Shown: piece by piece, positions 1 through 8,403 of the stretch
Layout of the letters: every line of letters begins with the position of its first letter
How positions within the stretch are numbered: the stretch's first letter is position 1
Assembly: GCA_020441605.1 (NCBI GenBank)
Contig: JAGRLX010000130.1
Location: forward strand, 1-17,780
Reading direction: 5' to 3'
DNA length: 17,780 bases
DNA from: Alphaproteobacteria bacterium
GTDB taxonomy: Bacteria; Pseudomonadota; Alphaproteobacteria; Rhizobiales; Aestuariivirgaceae
Notes under the pieces: model-generated
Told to the model about the DNA's origin: nothing
Database searches by the model: none
The model's input: only the letters and a program-made list of their open reading frames with translations
Position numbers and translations under genes: made by a program

Positions 1-27
1 CTGTCGCGGCGCCAAGACAAAGCGAGA

Positions 28-45
28 TGCCAGCCTGCGCTGGCA
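28..45. repeat. REP-like palindrome (7-bp stem, 4-nt loop)
   Basis: TGCCAGC at 28-34 and GCTGGCA at 39-45 are perfect reverse complements around CTGC. Read on the minus strand the unit is a CCTGCCAGCGCAGGCTGGCA type string. That layout (palindromic arms around GCGCAGG or GCGAAGG) resembles dispersed intergenic palindromes common in proteobacterial genomes. It lies about 70 bases downstream of the terB-like stop codon, so it could also act as a 3' hairpin for that transcript, although no clear U-tract follows it on either strand. Membership of a repeat family is inference because only one copy is in the window. Confidence 0.4.
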
Positions 46-117
46 GGACGGGAGATGATGAATTGTATCGGGATGGCATGGGAGACCTGTCGCCCACGCC
101 GAGCCCGGATGAGGACG

Positions 118-531
118 CTACTCCGACTGATATCTGGCAATGGCAGAGCGCTCGATCGCCGCGGTCACCAGTTTGTCGAGGCCCAGGGTGTCGCGCAGGA
201 TGGCGAGGAAGCGAAGCTCCTCCTTGCCCACCGCGAGATCGGAGGCCGCAACCTCCACCGCCAGCGCATAGGCCGTCTCGCGCAACCGCGGCGGCAATGC
301 CTCCTTGATCAGCCCCAGAACCGCGTTGAGTCCCTCGTTCTCCTGGAGGATTTCACCGCATTCCTGGGCAACGGTGGTAAGCCGGGCCTCGTCGAAATGC
401 CGGAAGGCGGGCAGATGCTTCACCAACTGCCCGATCTCGGCCAGTTCCTTGCGGTTGATCTTGCCCTCGACGCCGGACATGGTGACCATGGTGTAGATGA
501 GCGCCTGTTCGTTGGAAATCGTGCCTGACAT
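118..531 (-). CDS. TerB-like (tellurite resistance TerB family) protein
   Basis: A 137-residue, predicted all-helical acidic protein of the TerB type. Visible family-like features are the N-terminal 'ALIYTMVTMSGVEGKI' helix with an acidic/Glu-rich turn, then 'INRKELAEIGQLV', and a second half repeating the pattern (AVEVAASDLAVGKEELRFL). This two-fold D/E-x-x-x-x-x-E-L arrangement is typical of TerB/DUF533 helical bundles, some of which bind metal ions. The start is well supported: a GGAGG ribosome binding site lies five bases before the ATG. No other ter genes (terC, terD, terZ) are nearby, so tellurite resistance itself is not implied. The cellular role is unknown. It lies downstream of the helicase on the same strand with a 110-base gap, so co-transcription is possible but not evident. 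Confidence 0.8.
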   Translation of the reverse strand: MSGTISNEQALIYTMVTMSGVEGKINRKELAEIGQLVKHLPAFRHFDEARLTTVAQECGEILQENEGLNAVLGLIKEALPPRLRETAYALAVEVAASDLAVGKEELRFLAILRDTLGLDKLVTAAIERSAIARYQSE

Positions 532-536
532 ATAAG

Positions 537-541
537 CCTCC
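537..541 (-). promoter_or_regulatory. Strong Shine-Dalgarno of the TerB-like gene
   Basis: CCTCC on the plus strand reads GGAGG on the minus strand, five bases before the ATG at 531-529. It fixes the start of the TerB-like gene. Confidence 0.7.
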
Positions 542-641
542 GTGTTGGTCCATCGGTTAGGGGAAGCACGCCGGGTTGTCCAGAAGACTTGACGCCTCCT
601 GCTTTGTAGTGTCGACGAACGGGTGACCGGCCGAACGCAGT

Positions 642-3428
642 TCAGCCCGATGCCGTCCTCACCAACTCAATCGCCTCTACCAGTCCCACCCGTGACAACG
701 GCACACCTTCCGGAAAAGCCGTGGTGAAGCGCGAGGCGAGCCGTGGGTCGAGGATCACGAACGCGCCTTTGTCACCAGATCGGCGGATCAGCCGCCCGAA
801 AGCCTGGCGCAGCCGCAGCCTGACCACCATGTCGCCATAGGCGTTGCCGCCGAAGGCCTCCTTCCGTGCCCGTTCGAGGATGGTCGGTGTTCCCCAGGGC
901 ACCCGGTCGAGCACGATGAGCCGCAGGCTGTCGCCCGGCACGTCGACGCCGTCGCGCACCGCATCGGTGCCGAGGAGGCAGGCATCGCGCTCGGCCCGGA
1001 ACATATCAACCAGGGTTCCCGTGTCCATCGGATCAACATGCTGGGCCAAGAGCGGCAGCCCCGCCTCGGCCAGTGGCCGCACCAGCCGCTTCTGCACCGC
1101 GCGAAGCCGCGAGATCGCGGTGAACAGGCCGAGTGCGCCGCCGCCGGACGCAAGGAATAGTTCGCGATAGGCGGCTGCCACCTGGTCCATGTCCTCGCGA
1201 TTGACGTCGGTGACCACGATCACCCGGCTCATCGCCCGATAGTCGAAGGGCGACTCGAAGCTCACCCGCTTCACCGGATAGGGCAGATGCACCGCACCGG
1301 TCCGCATTTCGGCATTGGTCCAGTCATCGGGAACGTCAGGTGGACGGTCCTTGAGCGTGGCCGAGGTGATGATGATGCCATCGGCCGGCCTGAGAACCGC
1401 CAATGCCAGCGGTTCGGTAGGATCGACCCAATGGGAATGGAGCCCGACGTCATGCTCGCGCCCGAAGGCCTGCTCGATGGCGAACCATTCGACGAACAGC
1501 GGGTTCTTGTCTTCGAGCAATCGCGACAGCATGTCGATCCAGCCCCCGACCATGAGCTCGCCGCGGCGCTTGAGCGAACGCGCCACCGCTTCGATGCGGC
1601 CGCGGTCATAGGTCGAAAGGTCTTCGGCCTCGGCATCGAGCTTCCTCGCGAGTGCGGCCGCGAGGGCCGCCATCGGCCGCTTGAGGTCGATGAGCTGCGT
1701 GGCGAGCTCGCCCGCTGCCTCGGCCAGACCATCGACCAGCGGCGTGCAGTCAGTCTCCAGCGTGTTTCCGCCCGCCTGTTCCGCACGGGCCAGCACCTGC
1801 TGGCGGACGAGGGTGAGAAACATCTCTGCCGGACCATCGGGCTGTCCGGCCTGCACGCGCCGCGTCCACCCAGGACCGGGTAGACTGGCGGCCGCACGAA
1901 GCACCTGGGCAAGGAACTTCTCTGCGGTCTCGTCATCGGCGACAAGATCGCCGACCCGGTCGGCAAGCCCGCGGCCCCGGCGCCGTTCGCTTTCCGGCCC
2001 GCGCAGCCAGCGCCGCAATTCGGACGTCTCCAATGCCGTGAGGTGACCGGAAAAGGCGGAGTCTGCGGCATCGAACAGGTGGTGGCCTTCATCGAAGACG
2101 ATGCGGCGGATTCCGCCGGGCGCCGCCTCTTCTTCGGCCGTGGCTGCGACGCCCAGCGCGTGATCGACTGCCGCCTGGTGCAGCACCAGGGCGTGGTTGG
2201 CGATGACGATGTCGGCATTGCGACCGGCCCGAAGCGATCGCTCGATGAAACAGCGCTTGTAGTGCGGGCAGGCGGCATAGATGCATTCGCTGCGCCGGTC
2301 GGTGAGGCCGAGCGCTCCCGCCGTGACGGTTCGGCCATCGCCATCGACAGCAAGATCATTGAACAGCGACAGGACCCATGACGGGAAGTCGCCGCCCACC
2401 ATGTCGCCATCGCGGGAGAATCTGGCCCAACGGGCGATGAGCGCAGCCAGCAACGCGGTGCGCGGATTGGCCGACGTGAGACGGCCGAAGACCTCCTGCA
2501 TGTTGAGAAGGCATACGTAGTTTTCCCGTCCCTTGCGGATGACGATGCGCTGGCGCCGCTCCTGCGGGTCGGAGACCAGCCGGGCGGTTTCCTGGTCGAG
2601 CTGGCGCTGGAGATTCTTGGTGTAGGTGGAGACCCATACGGGCGCATTGTTCTTGCGCGCCCAAGCCCAGGCTGGCGTGAGATAGCCGAGGGTCTTGCCC
2701 AGTCCGGTACCGGCCTCGGCCAGGAGGATATTGTTGATTTCCTTGCGTTGGCGCGGGGCGAAGGCGAAGGTCGCCGCTGCTGTGTAGTCGCGCTGTGCCG
2801 GCCGGGTCTCGGCGCCGTATCCCAGAACGTCATCAAGAAGGGACTGGGCCTCTCCAGGATCGACCGGATCCTGACGGCCAGGGGCCCGCCCGCCATCGTC
2901 TTCCCACTCCTCGATGCGGTCCCAGACATTGAGGCCGGTGGCGAAGCTGCCGACATCCATCTTGGGATTGGCCTTGAGCAGGGCCGCCATGACATCCTGG
3001 GCCCAGGGCCAGTTTGCGCGGGCGAGGAAGGTGGCGTTCTCGGCCGCCTCCCGGATCAGCGGATAATGCTTGTTCGACAGGCGCTGCAGCAGGTCAGAGA
3101 CCACCGACCGCAGGGTATCTTCGCCGGTTGTGGAAAGGTCGAGAGCTAGCGACCGTGCAAGACCTGCCGGTGTCGGTGTGGCGAAGCGGGCTGGACAGAC
3201 AAAAGCAAAGAGCTCAGCCACATCGAAATGACTCTGTTCGCGCGCGGAGCGAACCGTTGCCCTGGCCGCACCGCTGGCCAACCCGAGGCGTTCGATGAGA
3301 AAGCCGGCATGGCAAACGAGGTGAGGCCTCAGCGCCAGACGTGACAATGCTTCGCCGGGCTCGAACGTCTCGCCCGAGATGATCGCGCCCATGCCCGAAC
3401 TGACAGCGGTTGGCGGAAATGATTCCAT
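642..3428 (-). CDS. DinG/XPD-family ATP-dependent DNA helicase with Fe-S cluster
   Basis: A 928-residue superfamily 2 helicase of the DinG/XPD/Rad3 group, expected to unwind DNA 5' to 3' during repair. Walker A is AEAGTGLGKT (about 237-246). The Walker B box is DEGH (446-449), the DinG-like variant of DEAH. Between them four cysteines (C306, C382, C387, C393) are spaced as in the 4Fe-4S domain of XPD and DinG. The C-terminal motif VI is QAFGRLIRR, preceded by the RVPWGTPTILERARKEAFGG stretch typical of this group. The first 200 or so residues are extra relative to E. coli DinG (about 716 aa). Residues 30-105 weakly resemble a DnaQ-type exonuclease fold lacking catalytic acids. The ATG has an AAGGA site upstream. 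It is divergent from the hydrolase gene, 72 bases apart. Large open frames in other phases of this gene are GC-driven shadows. Confidence 0.9.
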   Translation of the reverse strand: MESFPPTAVSSGMGAIISGETFEPGEALSRLALRPHLVCHAGFLIERLGLASGAARATVRSAREQSHFDVAELFAFVCPARFATPTPAGLARSLALDLSTTGEDTLRSVVSDLLQRLSNKHYPLIREAAENATFLARANWPWAQDVMAALLKANPKMDVGSFATGLNVWDRIEEWEDDGGRAPGRQDPVDPGEAQSLLDDVLGYGAETRPAQRDYTAAATFAFAPRQRKEINNILLAEAGTGLGKTLGYLTPAWAWARKNNAPVWVSTYTKNLQRQLDQETARLVSDPQERRQRIVIRKGRENYVCLLNMQEVFGRLTSANPRTALLAALIARWARFSRDGDMVGGDFPSWVLSLFNDLAVDGDGRTVTAGALGLTDRRSECIYAACPHYKRCFIERSLRAGRNADIVIANHALVLHQAAVDHALGVAATAEEEAAPGGIRRIVFDEGHHLFDAADSAFSGHLTALETSELRRWLRGPESERRRGRGLADRVGDLVADDETAEKFLAQVLRAAASLPGPGWTRRVQAGQPDGPAEMFLTLVRQQVLARAEQAGGNTLETDCTPLVDGLAEAAGELATQLIDLKRPMAALAAALARKLDAEAEDLSTYDRGRIEAVARSLKRRGELMVGGWIDMLSRLLEDKNPLFVEWFAIEQAFGREHDVGLHSHWVDPTEPLALAVLRPADGIIITSATLKDRPPDVPDDWTNAEMRTGAVHLPYPVKRVSFESPFDYRAMSRVIVVTDVNREDMDQVAAAYRELFLASGGGALGLFTAISRLRAVQKRLVRPLAEAGLPLLAQHVDPMDTGTLVDMFRAERDACLLGTDAVRDGVDVPGDSLRLIVLDRVPWGTPTILERARKEAFGGNAYGDMVVRLRLRQAFGRLIRRSGDKGAFVILDPRLASRFTTAFPEGVPLSRVGLVEAIELVRTASG

Positions 3429-3490
3429 GCGTCATCCTTTTGCCATGCCAGAACGTAGACTCGGCAAGAAATTTCAAACGGGAGAGGAGT

Positions 3491-3494
3491 GGAG
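3491..3494 (+). promoter_or_regulatory. RBS that selects the ATG at 3501
   Basis: GGAG sits six bases before ATG 3501, inside a purine-rich run starting at 3481 (GGAGAGGAGTGGAG). The alternative in-frame GTG at 3489 lies within this run, so the ATG is preferred. Confidence 0.55.
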
Positions 3495-3500
3495 CGCGCA

Positions 3501-4349
3501 ATGGATCAGAACATCATCAACCTGTTCGATCGATTTACCCACGGCGGCATGACCCGTCGTGATTTCTTCGAAAGGCTCGCCACCATGGCTGGTGGCACGG
3601 CCGCTGCGACGGCCCTGCTCGGCGTGCTCGAGAACAACTACGCCAAGGCGGCGATGGTGGCCGAGGATGATCCGGCGATCAGGGCGGAGACGGCAGAGAT
3701 TGCTTCCGGCATCAACGGCTACCTGGTGCGGCCCGCCGCGGACGGCACCTATCCCGCGGTGCTGGTCATTCACGAGAACCGCGGCCTCAACCCCCATATC
3801 AAGGATGTGACCCGCCGCCTGGCCAAGGAAGGTTTCATCGCCTTCGGTGGCGACTATCTCTCGGCCATGAGCGGAACCCCGGAAGATGCCGATGCCGCAC
3901 GCGAGCTGATCGGCAAGCTGACACCCGATCAACCGGTGGCCTTTTCCCGGGCCGCCATTGCGGCACTGGCCAAACTGCCGGGCAGCAATGGCAAGGTTGG
4001 TGCCATCGGCTTCTGCTGGGGCGGCGGACAGGTCAATGCCCTGGCGGTTGCCGACGAGGCCCTCGGGGCGGGTGTCGCCTATTACGGACGTCAGCCGGCG
4101 GCCGCCGATGTCGCGCGGATCAAGGCGCCGCTGATGCTGCATTACGCGGGCCTCGACGAGCGCATCAATGCCGGTATCACCGACTACGAAGCGGCCCTGA
4201 AGACCCATGGCAAGGACTACCGGCTGCACATGTATGACGGCGTAAATCACGCCTTCAACAACGACACCAACGCGGCGCGATATGACAGGAATGCGGCCGA
4301 CCTCGCCTGGCAGCGCACGGTGACATTCCTGCAGGAAAAGCTTGCTTGA
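3501..4349 (+). CDS. Dienelactone hydrolase family protein with Tat-type signal
   Basis: A 282-residue alpha/beta hydrolase of the dienelactone hydrolase family. The cysteine nucleophile is in the elbow GFCWGG (C172). The other two triad residues are the Asp of AGLDERI (D219) and the His of GVNHAFNND (H250). The HENRGLNPHI segment is also typical. Ahead of the catalytic domain, TRRDFFERLA (R19-R20) followed by an Ala/Gly-rich hydrophobic stretch looks like a twin-arginine export signal, so the folded enzyme probably acts in the periplasm. The substrate is unknown. Related proteins hydrolyse lactones or carboxylic esters, and no aromatic-degradation genes are nearby to support chloroaromatic catabolism. 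An in-frame GTG at 3489 would add four residues. It is divergent from the helicase and followed after 44 bases by the permease, possibly in one transcript. Confidence 0.85.
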   Translation: MDQNIINLFDRFTHGGMTRRDFFERLATMAGGTAAATALLGVLENNYAKAAMVAEDDPAIRAETAEIASGINGYLVRPAADGTYPAVLVIHENRGLNPHIKDVTRRLAKEGFIAFGGDYLSAMSGTPEDADAARELIGKLTPDQPVAFSRAAIAALAKLPGSNGKVGAIGFCWGGGQVNALAVADEALGAGVAYYGRQPAAADVARIKAPLMLHYAGLDERINAGITDYEAALKTHGKDYRLHMYDGVNHAFNNDTNAARYDRNAADLAWQRTVTFLQEKLA

Positions 4350-4393
4350 TCCCGGTCAACGATTGATCTGGCCGTGACGGTTATGGGGACCAT

Positions 4394-5626
4394 ATGACCG
4401 AGGGAACCAAGGCGCCGTCACGGACCGTCTCTCTCCGCCGGGCGCTCAGCTTGCCGTGGCTGGTGTTCTATGGCGTGGGCGTGACCATCGGCGCTGGCAT
4501 TTTTGCGCTGATCGGAGAGGTGCTGGCCGTTGCCGGCGACCATGCGCCCTATGCCTTCCTCGTGGCGGGGACCGTCGCCGGGTTCACTGCCTTTTCCTAC
4601 GCCGCCCTGTCTTCTGCCTATCCCCGGGCCGCGGGAGAGGTGATCTATGTGAAACATGGCATCGGCGACTGGGCCGGACGCCTGATTGGAATTGGGATTA
4701 TCGGCACCGCCCTTGCGTCAAGCTCGGTGATTTCCCTGGCCTTTGCCGGCTATGTTGCGAGTTTTTCCGGGCTGCCGGAATGGATTTCGCTGTCAGCCAT
4801 GCTGGTCGTGCTTGGTTCCGTGGCCATTGCCGGAGTGCGACAGAGTGTAGGTCTCGCCGCAGTCATCACTCTGCTTGAGGTTGGCACCTTGCTGGTCGTC
4901 ATCCTCGTCGGCTTGCCGCAGGCCGTGGAAGGAGGGGCATTATGGCGCGTGCTCGTGCCCCCGCTGGGCCTCTCGCCCTGGATGGGTGTTGCGGCGGCGG
5001 CCTTTCTCGCTTTCTTCGCCTTTATCGGCTTTGAGGATATCGTGAACATGGCCGAGGAGACCGAGGACGCCGGGAATGTCGTGCCGCGGGCCGTGCTGTG
5101 GACGCTCGGCATATCTGTCATCATCTATGGGCTGGTGGCGGCGGTGGCCGCGTCATTCGTGGATCGAGAGGCTATTGCGACCAGCCGGGCGCCGCTGGCG
5201 ATGATGTTCGAGATATCCACCGGCACATCCGGAGCCATCATCGCAGTGATGGCCTCCATATCGATGATCAATGGCATATTGGTGCAGATCGTGATGGCCA
5301 GCCGGGTGGTCTATGGCATGGCGAACGAAGGCATGTTGCCGGCAATGCTCGGCAGGGTACATGCTGGCCGGCAGACACCCGCCATTGCCACCGCGGTGAT
5401 TACGGCCGCCATCCTGCTTCTGTCGCTGACCTTGCCCATGTTGCGTCTTGCGGCGCTCACCAGCCTGATCATTCTGGCGATCTTCACGGCGGTGAACCTC
5501 AGTCTCTACCTGCTGGGTCGCCGCGAGGCTGCCCCCGAGCAGCTGCGCCGCTGGCGCTTCTGGGGATTGGCCGGCGCACTGGTTTCCCTAGCGCTGACCG
5601 CTTCGGAGGTCGCTGGCCGTCATTGA
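4394..5626 (+). CDS. APC-family amino-acid permease
   Basis: A 410-residue polytopic inner-membrane transporter of the amino acid-polyamine-organocation superfamily, expected to import amino acids or related amines by cation symport or exchange. The first membrane segment has the unwound-helix motif [11 protein letters not shown] (about 27-37), which binds the amino and carboxyl groups of the substrate in this fold. The sixth segment has [16 protein letters not shown] (about 206-221), the other signature, followed by a conserved loop with N-V-V-P-R-A. I count about 11-12 hydrophobic segments; the last, near the C-terminus, is short, so the protein is at the small end of the family. The substrate cannot be read from sequence. 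A GGGGA ribosome binding site lies a few bases before the ATG. lysK follows 59 bases downstream on the same strand. Confidence 0.88.
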   Translation: MTEGTKAPSRTVSLRRALSLPWLVFYGVGVTIGAGIFALIGEVLAVAGDHAPYAFLVAGTVAGFTAFSYAALSSAYPRAAGEVIYVKHGIGDWAGRLIGIGIIGTALASSSVISLAFAGYVASFSGLPEWISLSAMLVVLGSVAIAGVRQSVGLAAVITLLEVGTLLVVILVGLPQAVEGGALWRVLVPPLGLSPWMGVAAAAFLAFFAFIGFEDIVNMAEETEDAGNVVPRAVLWTLGISVIIYGLVAAVAASFVDREAIATSRAPLAMMFEISTGTSGAIIAVMASISMINGILVQIVMASRVVYGMANEGMLPAMLGRVHAGRQTPAIATAVITAAILLLSLTLPMLRLAALTSLIILAIFTAVNLSLYLLGRREAAPEQLRRWRFWGLAGALVSLALTASEVAGRH

Positions 5627-5651
5627 CCTTGGTCCCGGTGGTGCCTAAACA
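5623..5651 (+). promoter_or_regulatory. Candidate sigma-70 promoter for lysK
   Basis: TTGACC (5623-5628, overlapping the permease stop codon) and TAAACA (5646-5651) are separated by 17 bases. The -35 matches the consensus well and the -10 is weak, as is common in alphaproteobacteria. It would give a leader of about 28 bases containing the AAAGGGAAAG ribosome binding site. Confidence 0.3.
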
Positions 5652-5685
5652 CCCTGCGTTCAATCAAAGGGAAAGTCCGCACCAG

Positions 5686-7305
5686 ATGACCGTCGATCCT
5701 GCCCTTCGCGCTGCCGCCTTCGAAAGCAAGGCCTGGCCCTTCGAGGAAGCCCGCAAGCTGGTCGAACGCGCCAAACGCACGGGAAAGCGCGAAGTCCTGT
5801 TCGAGACGGGTTATGGCCCGTCTGGTCTTCCGCATATCGGCACTTTCGGTGAAGTGGCCCGTACCACCATGGTGCGCCGCGCCTTCGGTGCCCTATGCGA
5901 CATACCTACCCGCCTCCTGTGCTTCTCGGACGACATGGACGGCTTGCGCAAGGTGCCGGACAACATTCCGAACAAGGACATGGTGCGCGAGCATCTGGGG
6001 CGGGTGCTGACCACCATTCCCGATCCTTTCGGTAAGTATGAGAGCTTTGGTCATCACAACAATGCCATGCTCCGCCGGTTCCTCGATCAGTTCGGTTTCG
6101 AGTACGAATTCGCCAGTTCCAGCGAATACTACAAGAGCGGCCGCTTCGATGCCGCACTGCTGCGCGTGCTGGAGCGCTTCGACGAGGTGATGGCGATCAT
6201 GCTGCCGAGCCTGCGCGAGGAACGGGCCGCGACCTATTCGCCCTTCCTGCCCATTCATCCCAAGACCGGCGTTGTCATGCAAGTGCCGATCGTGGAACGC
6301 AAGCTCGATGCCGGCACCATCGTCTGGTACGACCCCGAAACCACCAAGGCCCATGAGACACCGGTGACCGGCGGTCACTGCAAGCTGCAATGGAAGCCCG
6401 ACTGGGGCATGCGCTGGTATGCGCTTGGCGTAGACTACGAAATGTCGGGCAAGGACCTCATCGACTCGGTGAAACTCTCAAGCCAGATCTGCAAGGCCCT
6501 GGGCGCCGAGCCGCCGGAGGGCTTCAACTATGAACTCTTCCTCGACGAGCGCGGCCAGAAGATTTCGAAATCCAAGGGCAATGGGCTGACCATCGACGAG
6601 TGGCTGACCTATGCCGACCCCGAGTCCCTCTCGCTGTTCATGTACAACCGGCCGCGCGAGGCCAAGAAGCTCTATTTCGATGTGATCCCCCGCGCCGTCG
6701 ACGACTATGCCGCGTTTCAGCAGGCCTATGGCCGTCAGGACCTGAAAGATCGGCTGATGAATCCGCTATGGCACATCCATGGCGGCAATCCGCCCCCTCC
6801 CGAGGAGGGGTCGGTATCCTTTGCGCTGCTGCTCAATCTGGTGGCGGTCGCCAACGCCGAGGACAAGTCGGTGCTCTGGGCCTTCCTTCAGCGCTATTCG
6901 CCCAGCCTGAGCCCCGAGACTCATCCGCGCCTTGATGCGCTCGCCGGGTATGCCGTCCGCTACTTCGCCGATTTCGTGAAGCCCAAGAAGAAGTATCGTC
7001 TGCCGACCGAGGACGAGCGTCTGGCCCTGATCGATCTCGAAGGCACCTTGGCGGCTCTGCCGGAGGGCGCCAGTCCCGAGGAGATCCAGCAGAAGGTCTA
7101 TGACGTTGGCCGGCGCGATCCCTACAAGACAGTTCAGAAGGACGGTTCAACGGGTGTCGCCCAAGGGTGGTTCAATATGCTGTACCAGGTGCTGCTGGGC
7201 GAGGAACGTGGTCCCCGTTTCGGCAGTTTCGTGGCGCTCTACGGCATCGCCAACACCCGCAATCTGATTGGCAAGGCGTTAAACGGTGAACTGGTAAAAG
7301 ACTGA
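5686..7305 (+). CDS. lysK: Lysyl-tRNA synthetase, class I
   Basis: This 539-residue enzyme charges tRNA-Lys with lysine in the cytoplasm. It belongs to class I (LysRS1, the archaeal type also found in alphaproteobacteria and spirochaetes), not the class II LysS type. The Rossmann signature is PHIGTFGE (HIGT at about 50-53). The second signature loop is KISKSKG, starting at about residue 292. Between them are YKSGRFD and the zinc-free catalytic insertion, and the C-terminal third is helical as expected for anticodon recognition. Length is normal for the family. The open frame continues upstream through the permease gene, but ATG 5686 has a good ribosome binding site (AAAGGGAAAG) and starts just before the conserved N-terminal region. 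The stop is 13 bases from the convergent repressor gene's stop, with no obvious terminator between. Confidence 0.95.
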   Translation: MTVDPALRAAAFESKAWPFEEARKLVERAKRTGKREVLFETGYGPSGLPHIGTFGEVARTTMVRRAFGALCDIPTRLLCFSDDMDGLRKVPDNIPNKDMVREHLGRVLTTIPDPFGKYESFGHHNNAMLRRFLDQFGFEYEFASSSEYYKSGRFDAALLRVLERFDEVMAIMLPSLREERAATYSPFLPIHPKTGVVMQVPIVERKLDAGTIVWYDPETTKAHETPVTGGHCKLQWKPDWGMRWYALGVDYEMSGKDLIDSVKLSSQICKALGAEPPEGFNYELFLDERGQKISKSKGNGLTIDEWLTYADPESLSLFMYNRPREAKKLYFDVIPRAVDDYAAFQQAYGRQDLKDRLMNPLWHIHGGNPPPPEEGSVSFALLLNLVAVANAEDKSVLWAFLQRYSPSLSPETHPRLDALAGYAVRYFADFVKPKKKYRLPTEDERLALIDLEGTLAALPEGASPEEIQQKVYDVGRRDPYKTVQKDGSTGVAQGWFNMLYQVLLGEERGPRFGSFVALYGIANTRNLIGKALNGELVKD

Positions 7306-7318
7306 CCGGTCCGGGGCG

Positions 7319-7954
7319 TTACTGGCTCGCCCAGACGATGCGGGCGATCCAGTCGATGTCCTTCATGTCGAAGACCTTGTTGGAATGGTCGGGATTGAAG
7401 GATGCGACCTCCAGCGTCTTCGACGTCTGACGGTGCAGTATCTTTGCCATGACCTGACCATCCATGGTGCGCACCACCACGCGGTCGCCCTTGCGCACGG
7501 TTGCCGACGGTGAAATTACGATAGTATCGCCCTCCCGGTAGACCGGCAGCATCGAGTCACCGGTGATCTCCAGAGCATAGGCATTCTGGTCGGTCACGCC
7601 CGGCACGTCGATCTCGTCCCAGCCATTGCCGGCCGGAAAGCCCGAGTCGTCGAAATAGCCGCCCTTGCCGGCCCGCGCCAGACCAAGGAGCGGAATGTGC
7701 TTGCGCCGCGGCGGCTGGTTCCGGCGGCCGGTCAGCAGGTCGGAAAATTCCTCGACCGTGGCGCCGGAGGCCTGCAGCAGCCGGGCGATGCTTTCCATGG
7801 TCGGCCAGCGGGGCCTTCCGTCCGGCCCATGACGCTTGGAAGGATTGAAGGACGTGGGATCGAGCCCCGACTTCTTCGCCAATCCGGACGCCGAATAGCC
7901 GTAGCGCTCGGCAATGGTATCGATCGCATTCCAAACCTGCTTGTGGGAAAGCAT
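7319..7954 (-). CDS. HTH transcriptional repressor, S24 (LexA/CI-like) peptidase family
   Basis: A 211-residue DNA-binding regulator. The N-terminal half (about 5-75) is a helix-turn-helix domain (ASGLAKKSGLDPTSFNPSKR). The C-terminal half is an S24 peptidase fold with the serine in TGDSMLP (S134) and the lysine in VMAKILHR (K171), the dyad used for self-cleavage in LexA and phage repressors. The LARAGKGG segment (A95-G96) sits where LexA-type proteins are cut. The start was chosen at ATG 7954; the much longer open frame upstream only shadows DUF952 and pyrD. This family is a common single-copy chromosomal gene in alphaproteobacteria, so it need not be phage-derived. The known family suggests response to DNA damage or stress, which is inference. 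A 19-bp dyad in its promoter region could be its own operator. Confidence 0.88.
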   Translation of the reverse strand: MLSHKQVWNAIDTIAERYGYSASGLAKKSGLDPTSFNPSKRHGPDGRPRWPTMESIARLLQASGATVEEFSDLLTGRRNQPPRRKHIPLLGLARAGKGGYFDDSGFPAGNGWDEIDVPGVTDQNAYALEITGDSMLPVYREGDTIVISPSATVRKGDRVVVRTMDGQVMAKILHRQTSKTLEVASFNPDHSNKVFDMKDIDWIARIVWASQ

Positions 7955-7992
7955 GATGTGCCTCGTTCGCCTCGTGTGCCGCAAAATCTTCT

Positions 7993-8011
7993 TATTGGAT
8001 AGGAACCAATA
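7993..8011. promoter_or_regulatory. Inverted-repeat operator candidate between repressor and DUF952-pyrD
   Basis: TATTGG (7993-7998) and CCAATA (8006-8011) are perfect reverse complements separated by seven bases. The dyad sits in the 110-base divergent region of the S24 repressor and the DUF952 gene. The right arm coincides with the candidate -10 of the repressor promoter. Binding by the repressor is inference. Confidence 0.45.
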
Positions 8012-8034
8012 CCTCATCCGTCGTGGATTGTCTA
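8006..8034 (-). promoter_or_regulatory. Candidate sigma-70 promoter of the S24 repressor gene
   Basis: On the minus strand TAGACA (8034-8029) and TATTGG (8011-8006) are 17 bases apart. The -35 matches five of six consensus bases and the -10 is weak. The -10 is one arm of the dyad, the usual geometry for autorepression. Confidence 0.3.
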
Positions 8035-8064
8035 CTGCATCCATGGCTCCTAAGGTGTCATCCC

Positions 8065-8403
8065 ATGCGAATCCTGTACAAGATCTGCCCGGCGGAGGAC
8101 TGGCCGGCCAGCGGAACCGGCGATTACCTGGGCTCATCCGTCGATCGCCGCGACGGCTTTGTTCACCTCTCGGCGGCGGACCAGGTGCGGGAAACTGCCA
8201 GGCGACACTTCGCGGGCCAGGACGATCTGGTGCTGGTGGCGCTTCCGGCGGAACGCCTCGAAGGCCTTCGCTGGGAGCCCTCCCGCGATGGCGCTCTCTT
8301 TCCGCACGTCTACGGTCCGATCCCCTTCGCCAGCGCCCTGTGGGTAAAGCCCTTGCCGCTGGTTGACGGCGGACACCGCTTTCCCGAAGACATGCCGGCA
8401 TGA
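8065..8403 (+). CDS. DUF952 domain-containing protein
   Basis: A 112-residue protein of the DUF952 family, function unknown. Recognisable features are the opening ILYKICPAEDW, the central SVDRRDGFVHLSAADQV and the LRWEPSRDGALFPHVYGP segment, which together cover the whole protein. The conserved FVHLS-type motif with basic residues resembles small nucleotide-associated folds, but no activity should be inferred. The start at 8065 has an AAGGTG ribosome binding site. Its stop overlaps the pyrD start in an ATGA, so the two are almost certainly translationally coupled. This DUF952-pyrD pairing is, from general knowledge, frequent in alphaproteobacteria. It is divergent from the S24 repressor. Confidence 0.85.
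   Translation: MRILYKICPAEDWPASGTGDYLGSSVDRRDGFVHLSAADQVRETARRHFAGQDDLVLVALPAERLEGLRWEPSRDGALFPHVYGPIPFASALWVKPLPLVDGGHRFPEDMPA

Noticed and set aside
55..528. Plus-strand open frame antisense to the TerB-like gene, open to the window edge
   Set aside because: The minus-strand TerB-like protein has a strong ribosome binding site and family-like sequence; the plus-strand product resembles nothing.
118..531. Tellurite resistance operon
   Set aside because: Only one TerB-like gene is present; no terC, terD or terZ neighbours.
1271..2995. A 574-codon open frame on the minus strand in another phase of the helicase gene
   Set aside because: Ser/Arg/Pro-rich composition with no domains; the helicase frame has all conserved motifs. 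A GC-driven shadow.
3474..4250. A 258-codon open frame antisense to the dienelactone hydrolase gene
   Set aside because: Shadow of a well-supported gene with an intact catalytic triad on the plus strand.
5098..5685. Upstream extension of lysK through the permease gene
   Set aside because: The permease frame is well supported there; the lysK start at 5686 has its own ribosome binding site and matches the family N-terminus.
7319..7954. Prophage remnant, from the CI-like repressor
   Set aside because: No integrase, structural or lysis genes nearby; flanked by housekeeping genes lysK and pyrD.
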